From NCBI GenBank assembly GCA_020543525.1, contig JAHYIO010000006.1, forward strand, positions 496,001 to 560,000: a DNA stretch of 64,000 bases, written 5' to 3'. The stretch's first letter is position 1; the number at the start of each line of letters is the position of its first letter. Shown piece after piece: positions 55,743-64,000 of this stretch. The notes under the pieces are model-generated. The model was given only the letters and a program-made list of their open reading frames with translations. It was not told where the DNA came from and did no database searches. A program made the position numbers and the translations under genes. Source of the stretch: Coriolopsis trogii. Its lineage: Eukaryota > Basidiomycota > Agaricomycetes > Polyporales > Polyporaceae.

Positions 55743-57711
55743 GCCTATGATGGCCCGGAGCGTGCTTCGCCAGCATGTGAAACTCGCGGAGCAGCTTGGA
55801 CCGGGAAGCAGATCCTCAGTATGGGAAGCCGCCGACGAGGTTCGCCAGTCAGTGGATGTTGCAAGCCCGCGGTTCTTGAGGGGTTTCGCCTGGGGCGCGG
55901 ACGACCAGCCCTGCAGCATGCGTTCTTTCGCGGCCGTGTCGCTTTCTCATCCGCCGTTGCCGGATGTACCTGCGGCAGTGCGAGAGGATGCCGTTGTGAA
56001 TAGGACCCTGCGCGAGCACGCGCATCTGTTCCGCGTTGTCACGCCAATCAGGGTAGAGCGTTTTGAGCGCCTCTTGGTGGACCACCCAAATCAGGCGTTC
56101 GTGCGCAGCGTTGTCAAGGGACTACGCGAGGGTTTTTGGCCGTTTGCGGATGCCAAGCCAGAGGAGTACCCGGACACATGGGATGAAGACCGACCCCCTC
56201 CCGTGGACGAGGCTGCCGCGCGGTTCCTGCGAGCTCAGCGCGATGAGGAAATCAAGCTCGATCGCTACTCTCCAGCATTTGGGAGTGATCTCCTCCCAGG
56301 AATGTATTGCATGCCTGTTCATGTAGTGCCTAAGCCTGGTTCTGCTAAGCTCCGTCTAGTCAATGACCAGAGCGCTGGGGCATTCTCGTTGAACTCCATG
56401 ATCCGCCCAGAAGCCATCAAAGGAGCGGTCCTGGACGGTATACCCGCGCTCGGCTCCGATCTGCGTCGCATCACAAGAAGGTTCCCAGGCGAGCCGCTTA
56501 TACTCTGGAAGTCCGACGTCTCGCAGGCCTACCGGCGGTTACCGATGTCGCCTTATTGGCAGATTCGGCAGATCGTATCTATCGACGGCCAGCGACATGT
56601 CGACCGGTGCAATGTCTTTGGTGGCAGGGCATCGCTTCGCGTCTGGGCGGCGTTCAACGCGTGCGTTCACTGGATAGCAGAACATAAGTTCCACATCGAG
56701 TTCATGCGCAACTATGTCGACGACAACTTTGGTCCCGAGCGTCGTTCAAATGTTCTATGGTATCGCCCCTACAACAAATACATGCCGGCCGCGCAGGCTC
56801 GCCTCCTCGCGCTTTGGGATGAGATCGGGGTACCACATGAGGAAGCGAAGCAGATCGCGGGGATCGATCTTCCCGTGATTGGCTTTCAGGTCAACGCCGA
56901 CCTTCTCTCGGTGACACTTCCCAGCGACAGTAAGGCACAGTTCCTGGCCGAAATCGAGTCCTTCATCAACTTGGCGCCCGGAGATCGTCGTCGATCTCTG
57001 CGTCAGTTCCAGGCGCTCACGGGCTATGCGAACTGGGCTTTCAACGTTTTTCCCTTGCTGAGACCGGGACTGTCCACCCTGTACGACAAAATGGCTGGAA
57101 AGCGGCACAAGCACGCCGGTATATACGTCAATGCACGCATGATCCGCGATCTTAGGTGGTTGGCGGATCACGTTCGGCGAGCCACTGGGGTGCTCATGAT
57201 GGGAGCAAACACTTGGACACCAGCGGATCTGACCCCAGGCGTCCATGACGACGAGTTTGCTCTCGTTGATGCCTCGGGATCGGGACTGGGTATGTATTTC
57301 CCATGGTGTCATCTCGGTTTCGTTGCCGACCGCCCTACCGGCACCCCTTCCGACGCCATCTTTTTCTTTGAAGCGCTCGCGATCTGCAGCGCCATCCATC
57401 GCGTGCGCGCCTGGCGAAAGGCGGGCCGCTTTATTCGCCGCCTGGCTATACTCTCCGACAATACCAACGCTGTTGCGATTTTCAACTCTCTTAGTGCGGG
57501 GCCTGCGTACAACGACCTGCTCATCTCGGCCGTCGACGTCCTCGTCACTACTGGCATGGAAATCCGAGTGGGTCACATTCCAGGGGCGCTCAACGTGGTA
57601 GCCGATGCCCTTTCACGCGGTCGGCTAGATATCGCTCGCTCTGCCGACCCTCTTATCTCCATTCACAAGTTTACACCCCCTCGGGATGCGTTGGGGGCGT
57701 GCCGATTATGA
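55735..57711 (+). CDS. Ngaro ORF2, reverse transcriptase and RNase H
   Basis: 658 aa. RT motifs: VVPKPGSAKLRLVNDQS, the first catalytic Asp in LWKSDVSQAYRRLP (Asp261), FGGRASLRVW and the YVDD box at 327-330. RNase H follows: FALVDASGSG (Asp512), the Glu in FFFEALAICSAIHR, LAILSDNTNAVAIF and VVADALSRG near the end. This RT then RNase H order, without protease or integrase, fits DIRS-like elements. The start ATG at 55735 lies inside the end of ORF1 (ATGTCTGA), an 8-nt overlap. The frame is also open far upstream (from 54376), but that part only shadows ORF1. The stop overlaps the start of ORF3 by ATGA. All catalytic residues are present. Confidence 0.92.
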   Translation: MSEPMMARSVLRQHVKLAEQLGPGSRSSVWEAADEVRQSVDVASPRFLRGFAWGADDQPCSMRSFAAVSLSHPPLPDVPAAVREDAVVNRTLREHAHLFRVVTPIRVERFERLLVDHPNQAFVRSVVKGLREGFWPFADAKPEEYPDTWDEDRPPPVDEAAARFLRAQRDEEIKLDRYSPAFGSDLLPGMYCMPVHVVPKPGSAKLRLVNDQSAGAFSLNSMIRPEAIKGAVLDGIPALGSDLRRITRRFPGEPLILWKSDVSQAYRRLPMSPYWQIRQIVSIDGQRHVDRCNVFGGRASLRVWAAFNACVHWIAEHKFHIEFMRNYVDDNFGPERRSNVLWYRPYNKYMPAAQARLLALWDEIGVPHEEAKQIAGIDLPVIGFQVNADLLSVTLPSDSKAQFLAEIESFINLAPGDRRRSLRQFQALTGYANWAFNVFPLLRPGLSTLYDKMAGKRHKHAGIYVNARMIRDLRWLADHVRRATGVLMMGANTWTPADLTPGVHDDEFALVDASGSGLGMYFPWCHLGFVADRPTGTPSDAIFFFEALAICSAIHRVRAWRKAGRFIRRLAILSDNTNAVAIFNSLSAGPAYNDLLISAVDVLVTTGMEIRVGHIPGALNVVADALSRGRLDIARSADPLISIHKFTPPRDALGACRL

Positions 57712-58766
57712 GCGCACCCAACCCAGTGTCACGGCGTCTCATCCGAGAGCCGTGGCCAATGGAACGTCTGTTCCATGAGCGAGCGCTCGCGCTTGACAAC
57801 GCACTCGAGCGCTCCACAAAAAACACCTATTCGTCCGCTTTGCGGTCGTATCTCTCTTTCTGTACTATGCATAACATTCCAATAACACCAACAGAACACA
57901 CCCTCAGTTTATATGTCGCCTATGAATCCCATTACATCGACCCCCGTTCGGTCAATTCTTATCTTTCTGGAGTGTGTAGCGAGCTCGAAGCCTTCTTTCC
58001 CCACATCCGGGAGGCGCGTCGACATCTCCTCGTAGCGCGCACGCTCAAAGGATGCATGCGGTTGTATAGCCGTCCCGTCCATCGGAAGCGCGCGCTCACA
58101 CCCCAGGATCTCGAAGTGGCGGTTTCGCGCCTGGCGTCCTCCGCGGACTATGATGACATCCTGTTCCTGGCGCAGCTTCTCACCGGCTTCCACGCGCTGC
58201 TGCGCCTGGGGGAACTAGTCTGGCCTGATCGCAGAGATCTCCGATCTTACCGCAAGCTCTCCAGGCGCGGGACTGTTCTGCTGGATGGTGGGGCATACCA
58301 GTTCTTGCTGCAAGCTCACAAGACGGACAAGCATTTCGCCGGCAACGTTGTGCGAGTCAACGCCACCGGCACCCCGCATAATCCCTTGCCTCATTTTCTC
58401 TCTTACTTGGCAAACCGGGACGCGCGGTTCCCGTGTAGGTCGGAGCTCTGGCTTCGCGGGTCAGGTACTGTGCCTACTCGCCGATGGTTCATCAAACGCC
58501 TGCGCAACCTCTTCCCGGACAACAGCGTTAGCGGTCACTCCATGCGTGCGGGAGGCGCGACCGCGCTCGCCATCGCCGGAGTCCCCTCCGCGACAATCCA
58601 AGCCGCCGGTCGCTGGTCATCCGACGCGTGGCAAATATACATACGCGAACATCCTGCCGTTCTCCACGCGATGATGTTTCCCCTCGTGACCTCTGCATCT
58701 CACGCTCATGAGCCGAGCGCACGTCCCACATCGCCGACCCAGGTTTTTTCGCACCCTCCGGTTTGA
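57708..58766 (+). CDS. Ngaro ORF3, tyrosine recombinase
   Basis: 352 aa. An N-terminal SAM-like core-binding region (NTYSSALRSYLSFC and SLYVAYESH) precedes the catalytic domain. Catalytic residues: Arg166 (LLRLGEL), Lys205 (HKTDK), His277 and Arg280 (GHSMRAGG), Trp303 (GRWSS) and the nucleophile Tyr311 (WQIYIREHP). This is the phage-integrase-like set, as in other Ngaro/DIRS recombinases, and would insert a circular DNA copy into the genome. The ATG at 57708 overlaps the ORF2 stop as ATGA. The tail after Tyr311 is about 40 residues of Ser/Pro/His-rich sequence. The C-terminus ends just before repeat B1. Confidence 0.92.
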   Translation: MSAPNPVSRRLIREPWPMERLFHERALALDNALERSTKNTYSSALRSYLSFCTMHNIPITPTEHTLSLYVAYESHYIDPRSVNSYLSGVCSELEAFFPHIREARRHLLVARTLKGCMRLYSRPVHRKRALTPQDLEVAVSRLASSADYDDILFLAQLLTGFHALLRLGELVWPDRRDLRSYRKLSRRGTVLLDGGAYQFLLQAHKTDKHFAGNVVRVNATGTPHNPLPHFLSYLANRDARFPCRSELWLRGSGTVPTRRWFIKRLRNLFPDNSVSGHSMRAGGATALAIAGVPSATIQAAGRWSSDAWQIYIREHPAVLHAMMFPLVTSASHAHEPSARPTSPTQVFSHPPV

Positions 58767-58900
58767 ACCGCGAGGTATCAACATCTTTGTCGCGCACGGT
58801 TGCTCCAAGTCGAACAACCCTGTCTTCTGGGCGGCTCGTACTACACCATCTTCCGATCACCACTTCATTTTCTTCTTCTTTCTTTTCCTTCCTAGTCTTC

Positions 58901-58983
58901 TTACCGTTTTGTACTCGCTCCCGCTAGAAAATGAATCCCTGGACGCTCCCACGGCCCGTAGCCGGAGCGTCCGAGTTTCGCCT
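58901..58983 (+). repeat. Split direct repeat B1
   Basis: 83 bp identical to B2 (59412-59494). It contains a short inverted motif, ggacgctcc...ggagcgtcc, that could be a recombinase site. Confidence 0.9.
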
Positions 58984-59035
58984 AGTTCACCCCGCTTGCG
59001 TGTTGCCAGACGCGCCTCAAAGCGCAGGGGATTTG

Positions 59036-59358
59036 TCGGGTTTAAAGGTACTTTTCATGAGTCGAATACCCGCGCGTGGGGTGGATGCCCAGCGGAGAGC
59101 GTGCGCGCCCCCGCGCGTCAGCGCGGCGTGCCCCTCCTGTCTGGTCCGGGGCTGACCGTGTCAGCATCCGCTGTCGGCGAGTAGCCGCCCGTGCAGAGGA
59201 CCCCTTACCTAGCGGCGGGAGTCGAGGAAAGGGGTCCTACCCTTTTGCTCACTCCCATCACGCCCGCTAGGTGAGCGTTGCATATGTTCCTCGCACGACG
59301 TACCTTTTGCTCACTCACATCACGCCCGCTAGTCGCGCGCGCTCTCAGTTTTAGCTAC
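59036..59358 (+). repeat. Split direct repeat A2
   Basis: 323 bp, equal to A1 except at 59317. It lies 52 bp after B1 and 53 bp before B2. Confidence 0.92.
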
Positions 59359-59411
59359 CCTCCATCCCTTCCCTGTCGCATTTTTCTTTTATTGTCAAGT
59401 ACATACGTCCG

Positions 59412-59494
59412 TTACCGTTTTGTACTCGCTCCCGCTAGAAAATGAATCCCTGGACGCTCCCACGGCCCGTAGCCGGAGCGTCCGAGTTTCGCCT
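59412..59494 (+). repeat. Split direct repeat B2
   Basis: Identical to B1. It marks the right end of the Ngaro element. Confidence 0.9.
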
Positions 59495-59667
59495 GTTATT
59501 TGGCAGGAAGTGGCAAAATCAGAAGGGGATGCGCAAAATATCTCGCCCAATTCTAAGAATTGGGACAAACGGCTTGACAGATCGTCTCCCTTTGGGAAAA
59601 GGAGTCGATTGGTCAAGCCAATAAGGAAACGGGCAAAATCTCGGCACTCCCGTTTTGTTGTACAAGA

Positions 59668-59697
59668 TAAGCGGTGACTAGGTGCCGCGCACCATAG
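59668..59697 (-). repeat. Right 30-bp inverted repeat
   Basis: Inverted partner of 53966-53995. It lies 173 bp beyond the Ngaro right end. Confidence 0.8.
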
Positions 59698-59772
59698 GAT
59701 ATATCTATGGGGAACACGGTTTCACCGAACCAGTGGGTCAGTGCAAATAATCTCGGCATTCATACCACCTGC

Positions 59773-59777
59773 AAAAA
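59773..59777 (-). terminator. Pol III T5 terminator of tRNA-iMet
   Basis: Five A residues on the plus strand read as TTTTT about 22 nt after the tRNA 3' end, a standard RNA polymerase III stop. Confidence 0.75.
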
Positions 59778-59798
59778 CATCGCCGTGACATATATCTC

Positions 59799-59870
59799 TA
59801 GCAACTCCTGGTTTCGATCCAGGGACTTCAGGGTTATGAGCCCTGCACGCTTCCACTGCGTCAAGTTGCT
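59799..59870 (-). tRNA. Initiator tRNA-Met (CAU)
   Basis: 72 nt without intron. The acceptor stem of seven pairs starts with A1:U72 and has discriminator A. The anticodon arm is CAGGG/CCCTG around loop CTCATAA, giving anticodon CAU with the three consecutive G:C pairs of initiators. The T-loop reads ATCGAAA (A54, A60) and the D-loop AGTGGAA. These are eukaryotic initiator hallmarks and closely resemble yeast and human tRNA-iMet. An elongator tRNA-Met would have TTC in the T-loop. The gene lies about 100 bp from the right inverted repeat flanking the Ngaro element, with the element on its 3' side. Confidence 0.95.
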
Positions 59871-60407
59871 ATAGGTGGCGGTTGCGCTGTGCCATACATA
59901 ATCAGTCCACACTTACCGCCGTGTTCCTACTATCGGCAAGACGTTGTTGTATGCTCTGCACGTCCTAAGCTACTACCGTCATGGCCGCAGTGAGAATCCA
60001 TGCCGGTTTTCTGCCTAGACGGCCAGGTTTCGACACTGCTGACATTACCTAGAATCTAGGGGCCTTACTTCGGGGTTCACACTCGGAGGATGAATCAGGG
60101 CGCGGGCCTCCTCTGCCGCCTCCTCCCAGGGACCTGGGAATCCACGCTTCCAATGATGGTCAGCAGACAGAATGCACAAGGACGAGGAAGGCTCTTATGC
60201 CAAGTAAGGTGTCTGCGTTAGTTCAGAAGCATCATACTAACGCCGTGATAGCTCTTAGAGACGCTGCTACTCGGCAGAGATGATCATGTATGAAACAGAC
60301 ACTGTCACGGTCGCTTGCAGGGGCTATTAAAGCGGTGTCTTGCTTATCGGGGATGCCAACGCCGTGCTACCACTGCGTCCTGGAGTGTACCCCTCGCCCA
60401 TGTCAGG
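59871..60407. other. Promoter region of P450-3
   Basis: No gene seen. A ctattaaag sequence near 60324 is a possible TATA element, about 80 bp before the ATG. Confidence 0.4.
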
Positions 60408-62501
60408 ATGAGCACCTGGATAGCCTACGCGCTCACTGCAGGGATAGTCTTTCTCGGCTGTCGATATGTGCTGCTCACCGCCTCTCGTGGTACGAGATTG
60501 CCTCTTCCACCAGGACCTAGACGACACCCGATCCTGGGGAACATCTCCGACCTGCCCACGAAAAACCCTGGCCCTGCGTTCCGCAGTATCAACGAAAAGC
60601 ATGGCACGTTCACTCCCAAGAGCCTTCTACGCGATGGTGTGCTGATGATGCTGACAGGCGACGTGGCACACCTGTCTCTTTTGGGAGGCTCGATGATAGT
60701 GCTAGGCTCTTATAGCGCCGCATGCGCCTTGCTCGAGACCCGGTCCGCCAACACGTCAGACAGGAAGGCGTCCGTCATGGCCGATCTGTGAGTCCACACC
60801 CATCTCCGGGTACGACATCAACGTGGACTCAACGGTCAATGTACAGGACAGGCTACGGATCCTGGGAGTTCGCCCTGCTCGGGTACGGGACTCCATGGCG
60901 CCGTCAGAGACGAGCGTTCCACCAGCAGTTCCATCAGGGTGCCATCGAGCGGTACCAGCCCATCCAGCGTCAACAGACGGTGCGCTTCCTGCAGCGGCTC
61001 CTCGATCGCCCAGAGAGCTTCTTCTCGCACGTCCGACAGTAAGCGTTGTGAGACCGATAGCCCCTGGCCTCATCGCCGACTGACAGACGCACATAGCTTC
61101 TTTGGAGCGACCATCATGCGCATCGTGTATGGTATAGACGTCGCGGAGGAGAACGACAAGTACATCTCGATGGCCGAGCGCGGCGTCGACATCTTCAAGA
61201 CGATCATAGTCCCCGGCCGTTACCTCGTCGAGGCCATCCCGCTGTTGCAGTACATCCCGTCCTGGTTCCCTGGGTCACAGTTCAAACGGGACGCGGCACG
61301 GTGGCGGGAGGAGGTGGAAGCGGTGCGTAACACCGCTTTCAACGCGGTACTCGACGAAATGGTCGGTATCCTCTCCTTCACCTATACTGCCGTACAAGTG
61401 CTCATATGATAACAGGCAAAAGGGTCCCATACACCTTCGGTCGTTTCGTCGATGCTGGAGAGAGCGCAGAAGCTCCCGGAGCCTGCTGCAAGCGAGCAGG
61501 CGGATATCTGCCGCAACGTCAGCGCCATAGCGTATCTCAGTACGTCTCATGTACCGCTCGCGTTCACCGGATCACGAGTGACCGTCGATATTCCGCAGCT
61601 GGAGCGGACACGGTACGAACCGGTCGAGTGACATGCGTTATGCCTTCCACGCTCAACTCGTTCCCAGACGCTCTCCTCCGTCCAAGCCTTCTTCCTCGCC
61701 ATGGCCATGCACCCAGAGATCCAAAGAAAGGCACAGACCGAGCTCGACGCGGTCGTGGGAGCACACCGACTGCCCGACTTCTCCGACCGCGCCTCCCTGC
61801 CGTACGTGAACGCGATCGTCAAGGAGTGTTTCCGGTGGAACGTCGTCGTGCCCCTCGGGCTCCCGCACCGCGTCATGGAGGACGACGAGCTCAACGGGTA
61901 CCTGATCCCCAAAGGCTCCGTCATCGTTGCGAACGCGTGGTGCGTCCGAGTCCGTCCGTCGGACACCCTCTCGCGTTGTCGACCGTCGTTCCTGACACGG
62001 ACCGCGTGCGCTCTCGCGCTCGCGCTCGCACAGGGCCATCTCGCGTGATCCCGCCATGTACCCCGATCCGGAGACCTTCAGGCCAGAACGCTTCCTCGAC
62101 CCCAGCGTCTTGGACCCGCACAAGTACTTTTTCGGCTTCGGACGGAGGTGAGGGCCCGGCTCCCCCGCACGTTCTCAACGCACGAGTCTGACTCGAGACC
62201 GCCGGCTGGCTTGCAGGATATGCCCGGGGCGGCACTTTGCCGACGCCTCGCTGTTCATCGCCGTCGCCTCCGTCCTGCACGTCCTCAACATCGAGCCCCC
62301 CACCGACGAGCAAGGCAAACCGTGTCGTGTGGAAGCGAAGTTCGTCACGGAGCAGTTCCTGTCGTGAGTCTGACATGTGTACCATTGAAGTACGGAAAAG
62401 GGTGTCTGATGGGGTCCCGCAGATATCCAGCTCCCTTCGAGTGCAAGATCAGCCCTCGCTCGCCCGACGCGACGGAGCTCGTCCGGCGTGGTGGGCCATA
62501 A
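60408..62501 (+). CDS. Cytochrome P450 (third copy, same group)
   Basis: Ten exons: 60408-60603, 60658-60787, 60847-61038, 61097-61361, 61416-61539, 61599-61612, 61668-61939, 62034-62147, 62217-62363 and 62423-62501, giving 510 aa. The layout equals that of the tandem P450s 20 kb away, including the 14-nt sixth exon. Motifs: N-terminal anchor, LPLPPGPRRHP hinge, YGTPWRRQRR, TGADT in the I-helix (Thr in the place of Ala), ExxR at 360-363 (ECFR), PERF, and FGFGRRICPGRH with Cys438. Intron 1 (60604-60657) appears to use a GC donor (gcacgt), and its 54 nt stay open if retained. Exon 8 is 15 nt shorter than in the other two. ER-bound monooxygenase, substrate unknown. Confidence 0.9.
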
Positions 62502-63497
62502 AGCATCCGCTTTCCTCCTTCATCGATCGTTTCCTAGGTGTGCGACATGGGGGAAGCTACCGTACGGTATCTAGCACTGTACCATGACGACGTACCAAAC
62601 AAGACTCTTGAGTCGCGCGCGCCGATAGCCTCACACTCACTCACTCACTCACTCACTCACTCACTCACTCACTCACTCACTCACTCACTCACTCACTCCT
62701 TCACTCACTCGACCCATGATGTCCAGTCGTTGTGCCAAGGCACCTCGACAGCCGACATCCCCTCTCTCCTCTCAACGCTGAAGACACGACCGTCTGCCTA
62801 GCGGCACCTACATCTTCGCTTAAGCCCGCCGCAGGGTGCACCCACGATACCCACAACACACAGCAACATAACACCCCAAGTGAGCACAGGCCTCAGCGAC
62901 CAGTCTCGCAAGACGCGACCGACCGTCGTCCGGCCACGCACGTTCGGAGCCACCAGCACCTCCTGCTTGCAATACCGCGCCTCCGAGTCGGTGATCTGTT
63001 CTGACCGTCGGTGTCTTTAGTGGCAAATAGTGTTTGAGCGTGCTGTCGTTCCATATTGCTTGCAGCACCCCGAGCGGGATACAATTCTCGTGCCTGCACG
63101 CGCTGATTTTGATAGGTTTGCGAGGCGCGCTCCCGCATCGTCGGGGAGCTCCTGCCTGACATGAGCGTCCTGTCCATAAACGCTGTGCTCGCATATACGT
63201 ACTGAGTGCCCACACTTTGAGCTGCTCAAGTTCTCCTCGCTATCGGAAATCCGAGAAGATAGAGCACACTGCGATGCTGGGGGAACATCCTCCGTTCGTA
63301 AACTCCTACAATGCTACACCGTCGAGAACGGATCCGATACTGTACTCTACTTGCTATTCATACACGTGCGAGATGGCGGAGATAGTGATGTTACAAGGCC
63401 TAGCTTAAGTGTCGCAGTCAAGTGTCCTTATCCCAGTGTGTTTTACAAGAGCACATCGAGCCATACTAAGGGTGGATCGCAAGGGGTTGACAGGAGC
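62502..63497. other. Intergenic region with microsatellite, no gene seen
   Basis: Apart from the ACTC repeat, only short frames are present. It separates the 3' ends of the convergent P450-3 and alcohol dehydrogenase genes. Confidence 0.5.
62635..62710. repeat. (ACTC)n microsatellite
   Basis: About 16 tandem ACTC units (62635-62698), then a short break and two more units. Confidence 0.95.
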
Positions 63498-64000
63498 TTA
63501 CTCCTTCATGTTGAGGACCACGCGGCCGACGACCGTGCCCTTCTCGAGGCCCTCGTACGTCCTGCGTAGAAAAGTCAGTCTCGATCGCGAAGCATGTGGA
63601 CAGCCAAGACGTACTCGGCGAGCGCAGACAGAGGCTTGACGGCGTAATGGCACTTGACCTTCCCGCGCGCGGCGATATCGAGCGCCTCGCGCGCGTCCTG
63701 GCGGTTGCCGACGTACGAGCCAATGATGTTGATGCTCTTGACGACGGTGAAGAAGATGTCGGCGCTGAGGCTCGCGCGCGCGGGAAGCCCGACGACCATG
63801 AGCGACCCGCCCATGCGGAGGTAGTCGATCGCCTGCGCGTACGCGGCGGGGTTCGCGGCGGTGACGACTGCGGCGTGCGCGCCGTAGCCGTCGGTGGCGT
63901 CCTTGATGTCCTTGACGAGGTCCTTGGTCTCGCGGAAATCGATCCACTTCTCGGCGCCAAGCTTCATGACGAGCTCCTTCTTTTCGGCGCCGGTGTCTAG
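63498..64000 (-). CDS. Zinc-type alcohol dehydrogenase, 3' part
   Basis: Two exons are visible in transcription order, 64000-63615 (continuing beyond the window) and 63561-63498, separated by a 53-nt intron. They encode the last about 149 residues. The piece shows the nucleotide-binding half of a medium-chain ADH: DTGAEKKELVMKLGAEKWIDF, DGYGAHAAVVTAANPAAYAQA, YLRMGGSLMVVGLPA, SINIIGSYVGNRQDAREALD, then KPLSALAETYEGLEKGTVVGRVVLN. The form resembles fungal class I ADHs that interconvert alcohols and aldehydes with NAD(H). The catalytic zinc site and N-terminus lie outside the window, so the subtype cannot be settled. Confidence 0.88.
   Translation of the reverse strand, partial: RHRRRKEGARHEAWRREVDRFPRDQGPRQGHQGRHRRLRRARRSRHRREPRRVRAGDRLPPHGRVAHGRRASRAREPQRRHLLHRRQEHQHHWLVRRQPPGRARGARYRRAREGQVPLRRQASVCARRVRLGCPHASRSRLTFLRRTYEGLEKGTVVGRVVLNMKE

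Larger units (their letters stand above)
53998..59494 (+). mobile_element. Complete Ngaro-type tyrosine-recombinase retrotransposon
   Basis: The element is about 5.5 kb, with split direct repeats in the order A1 (53998-54320), ORFs, B1 (58901-58983), A2 (59036-59358), B2 (59412-59494). The A copies differ by one base seen (54279 c against 59317 a) and the B copies are identical. Three open ORFs encode a zinc-finger gag-like protein, RT with RNase H, and a tyrosine recombinase. There is no integrase, no LTR pair and no target duplication. The A1..B1A2B2 arrangement defines Ngaro/PAT-like elements within the DIRS order. Such elements replicate through circular DNA and insert by recombination. 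Intact ORFs and near-identical repeats suggest a recent, possibly active copy. Confidence 0.92.
53966..59697. mobile_element. Probable small TIR element split by the Ngaro insertion
   Basis: A 30-bp block at 53966-53995 recurs as an inverted copy at 59668-59697 with two mismatches. Its outer end is ctatggtgc... and its inner end ...caccgctta. TA dinucleotides at each outer edge could be a target duplication. The left block ends 2 bp before the Ngaro element and the right block begins 173 bp after it. Without the retrotransposon, the two ends would enclose only about 175 bp, the size of a MITE. The interpretation as a nested insertion is inference. Confidence 0.5.

Noticed and set aside
1..64000. 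CRISPR arrays, bacterial operons, prophage or plasmid origins
   Set aside because: No spaced direct-repeat arrays, and the genes are intron-rich and eukaryotic throughout.

Overview
The window looks like nuclear DNA of a filamentous basidiomycete, probably an Agaricomycete. Nearly every gene is split by many short introns (mostly 45-70 nt, GT..AG). Coding regions are GC-rich. The gene content fits: a basidiomycete-type DUF6593 protein, tandem cytochrome P450s, a secreted DUF3455 protein and a tyrosine-recombinase (Ngaro-type) retrotransposon. I cannot name genus or species. Exon maps were rebuilt by hand from splice signals, reading frame and family similarity. No database search was run, so family names rest on recognised motifs.

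Layout, left to right. A DUF6593 gene (1.6-2.3 kb). A minus-strand 6-phosphofructo-2-kinase whose phosphatase half has lost its catalytic histidine (3.5-5.35 kb), divergent from a PARG-like (TIGR02452/DUF2263) protein with an eroded active-site loop (5.57-6.9 kb). A minus-strand Yra1/ALYREF-type mRNA export adaptor (7.3-8.5 kb). An intact Bsc6-like MFS transporter (9.05-11.4 kb), followed by broken MFS copies carrying a hAT-type MITE (12.6-13.4 kb). A minus-strand MTG1 mitochondrial ribosome GTPase with a 0.9 kb intron (15.0-17.7 kb). A lysine/arginine-rich protein of unknown role (18.9-19.7 kb). A gene-poor stretch (about 19.7-25.9 kb). A bHLH-zip transcription factor (26.0-28.1 kb). A small four-helix membrane protein (28.6-29.4 kb). 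A second, multiply frameshifted MFS pseudogene on the minus strand (30.0-31.9 kb). PDK1-type kinase and Nup96 in a head-to-head pair (32.9-38.4 kb). Two tandem P450 genes with identical exon structure (38.7-43.6 kb). A small unknown gene convergent with a PIG-L/GPI12 gene that has a 1.3 kb intron (44.8-47.8 kb). A secreted DUF3455 protein, then RPA3 (49.4-51.3 kb). An uncertain gene of unknown function (52.6-53.4 kb).

The main accessory feature is a complete Ngaro-type element at about 54.0-59.5 kb. It has split direct repeats in the order A1-ORFs-B1-A2-B2 and three ORFs: a gag-like protein with zinc fingers, a reverse transcriptase/RNase H, and a tyrosine recombinase. The ORF ends overlap by a few bases. 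The element sits between two 30-bp inverted repeats, which suggests it inserted into an older small TIR element. Just beyond it lies an initiator tRNA-Met gene, then a third P450 of the same type (60.4-62.5 kb), a (ACTC)n microsatellite and the 3' part of an alcohol dehydrogenase running off the window.

Functionally this is mostly housekeeping: glycolytic signalling, mRNA export, mitochondrial ribosome assembly, PDK1 signalling, nuclear pore, GPI anchor synthesis and DNA replication. Duplicating accessory families (P450s, MFS) and mobile elements are interspersed among these genes.
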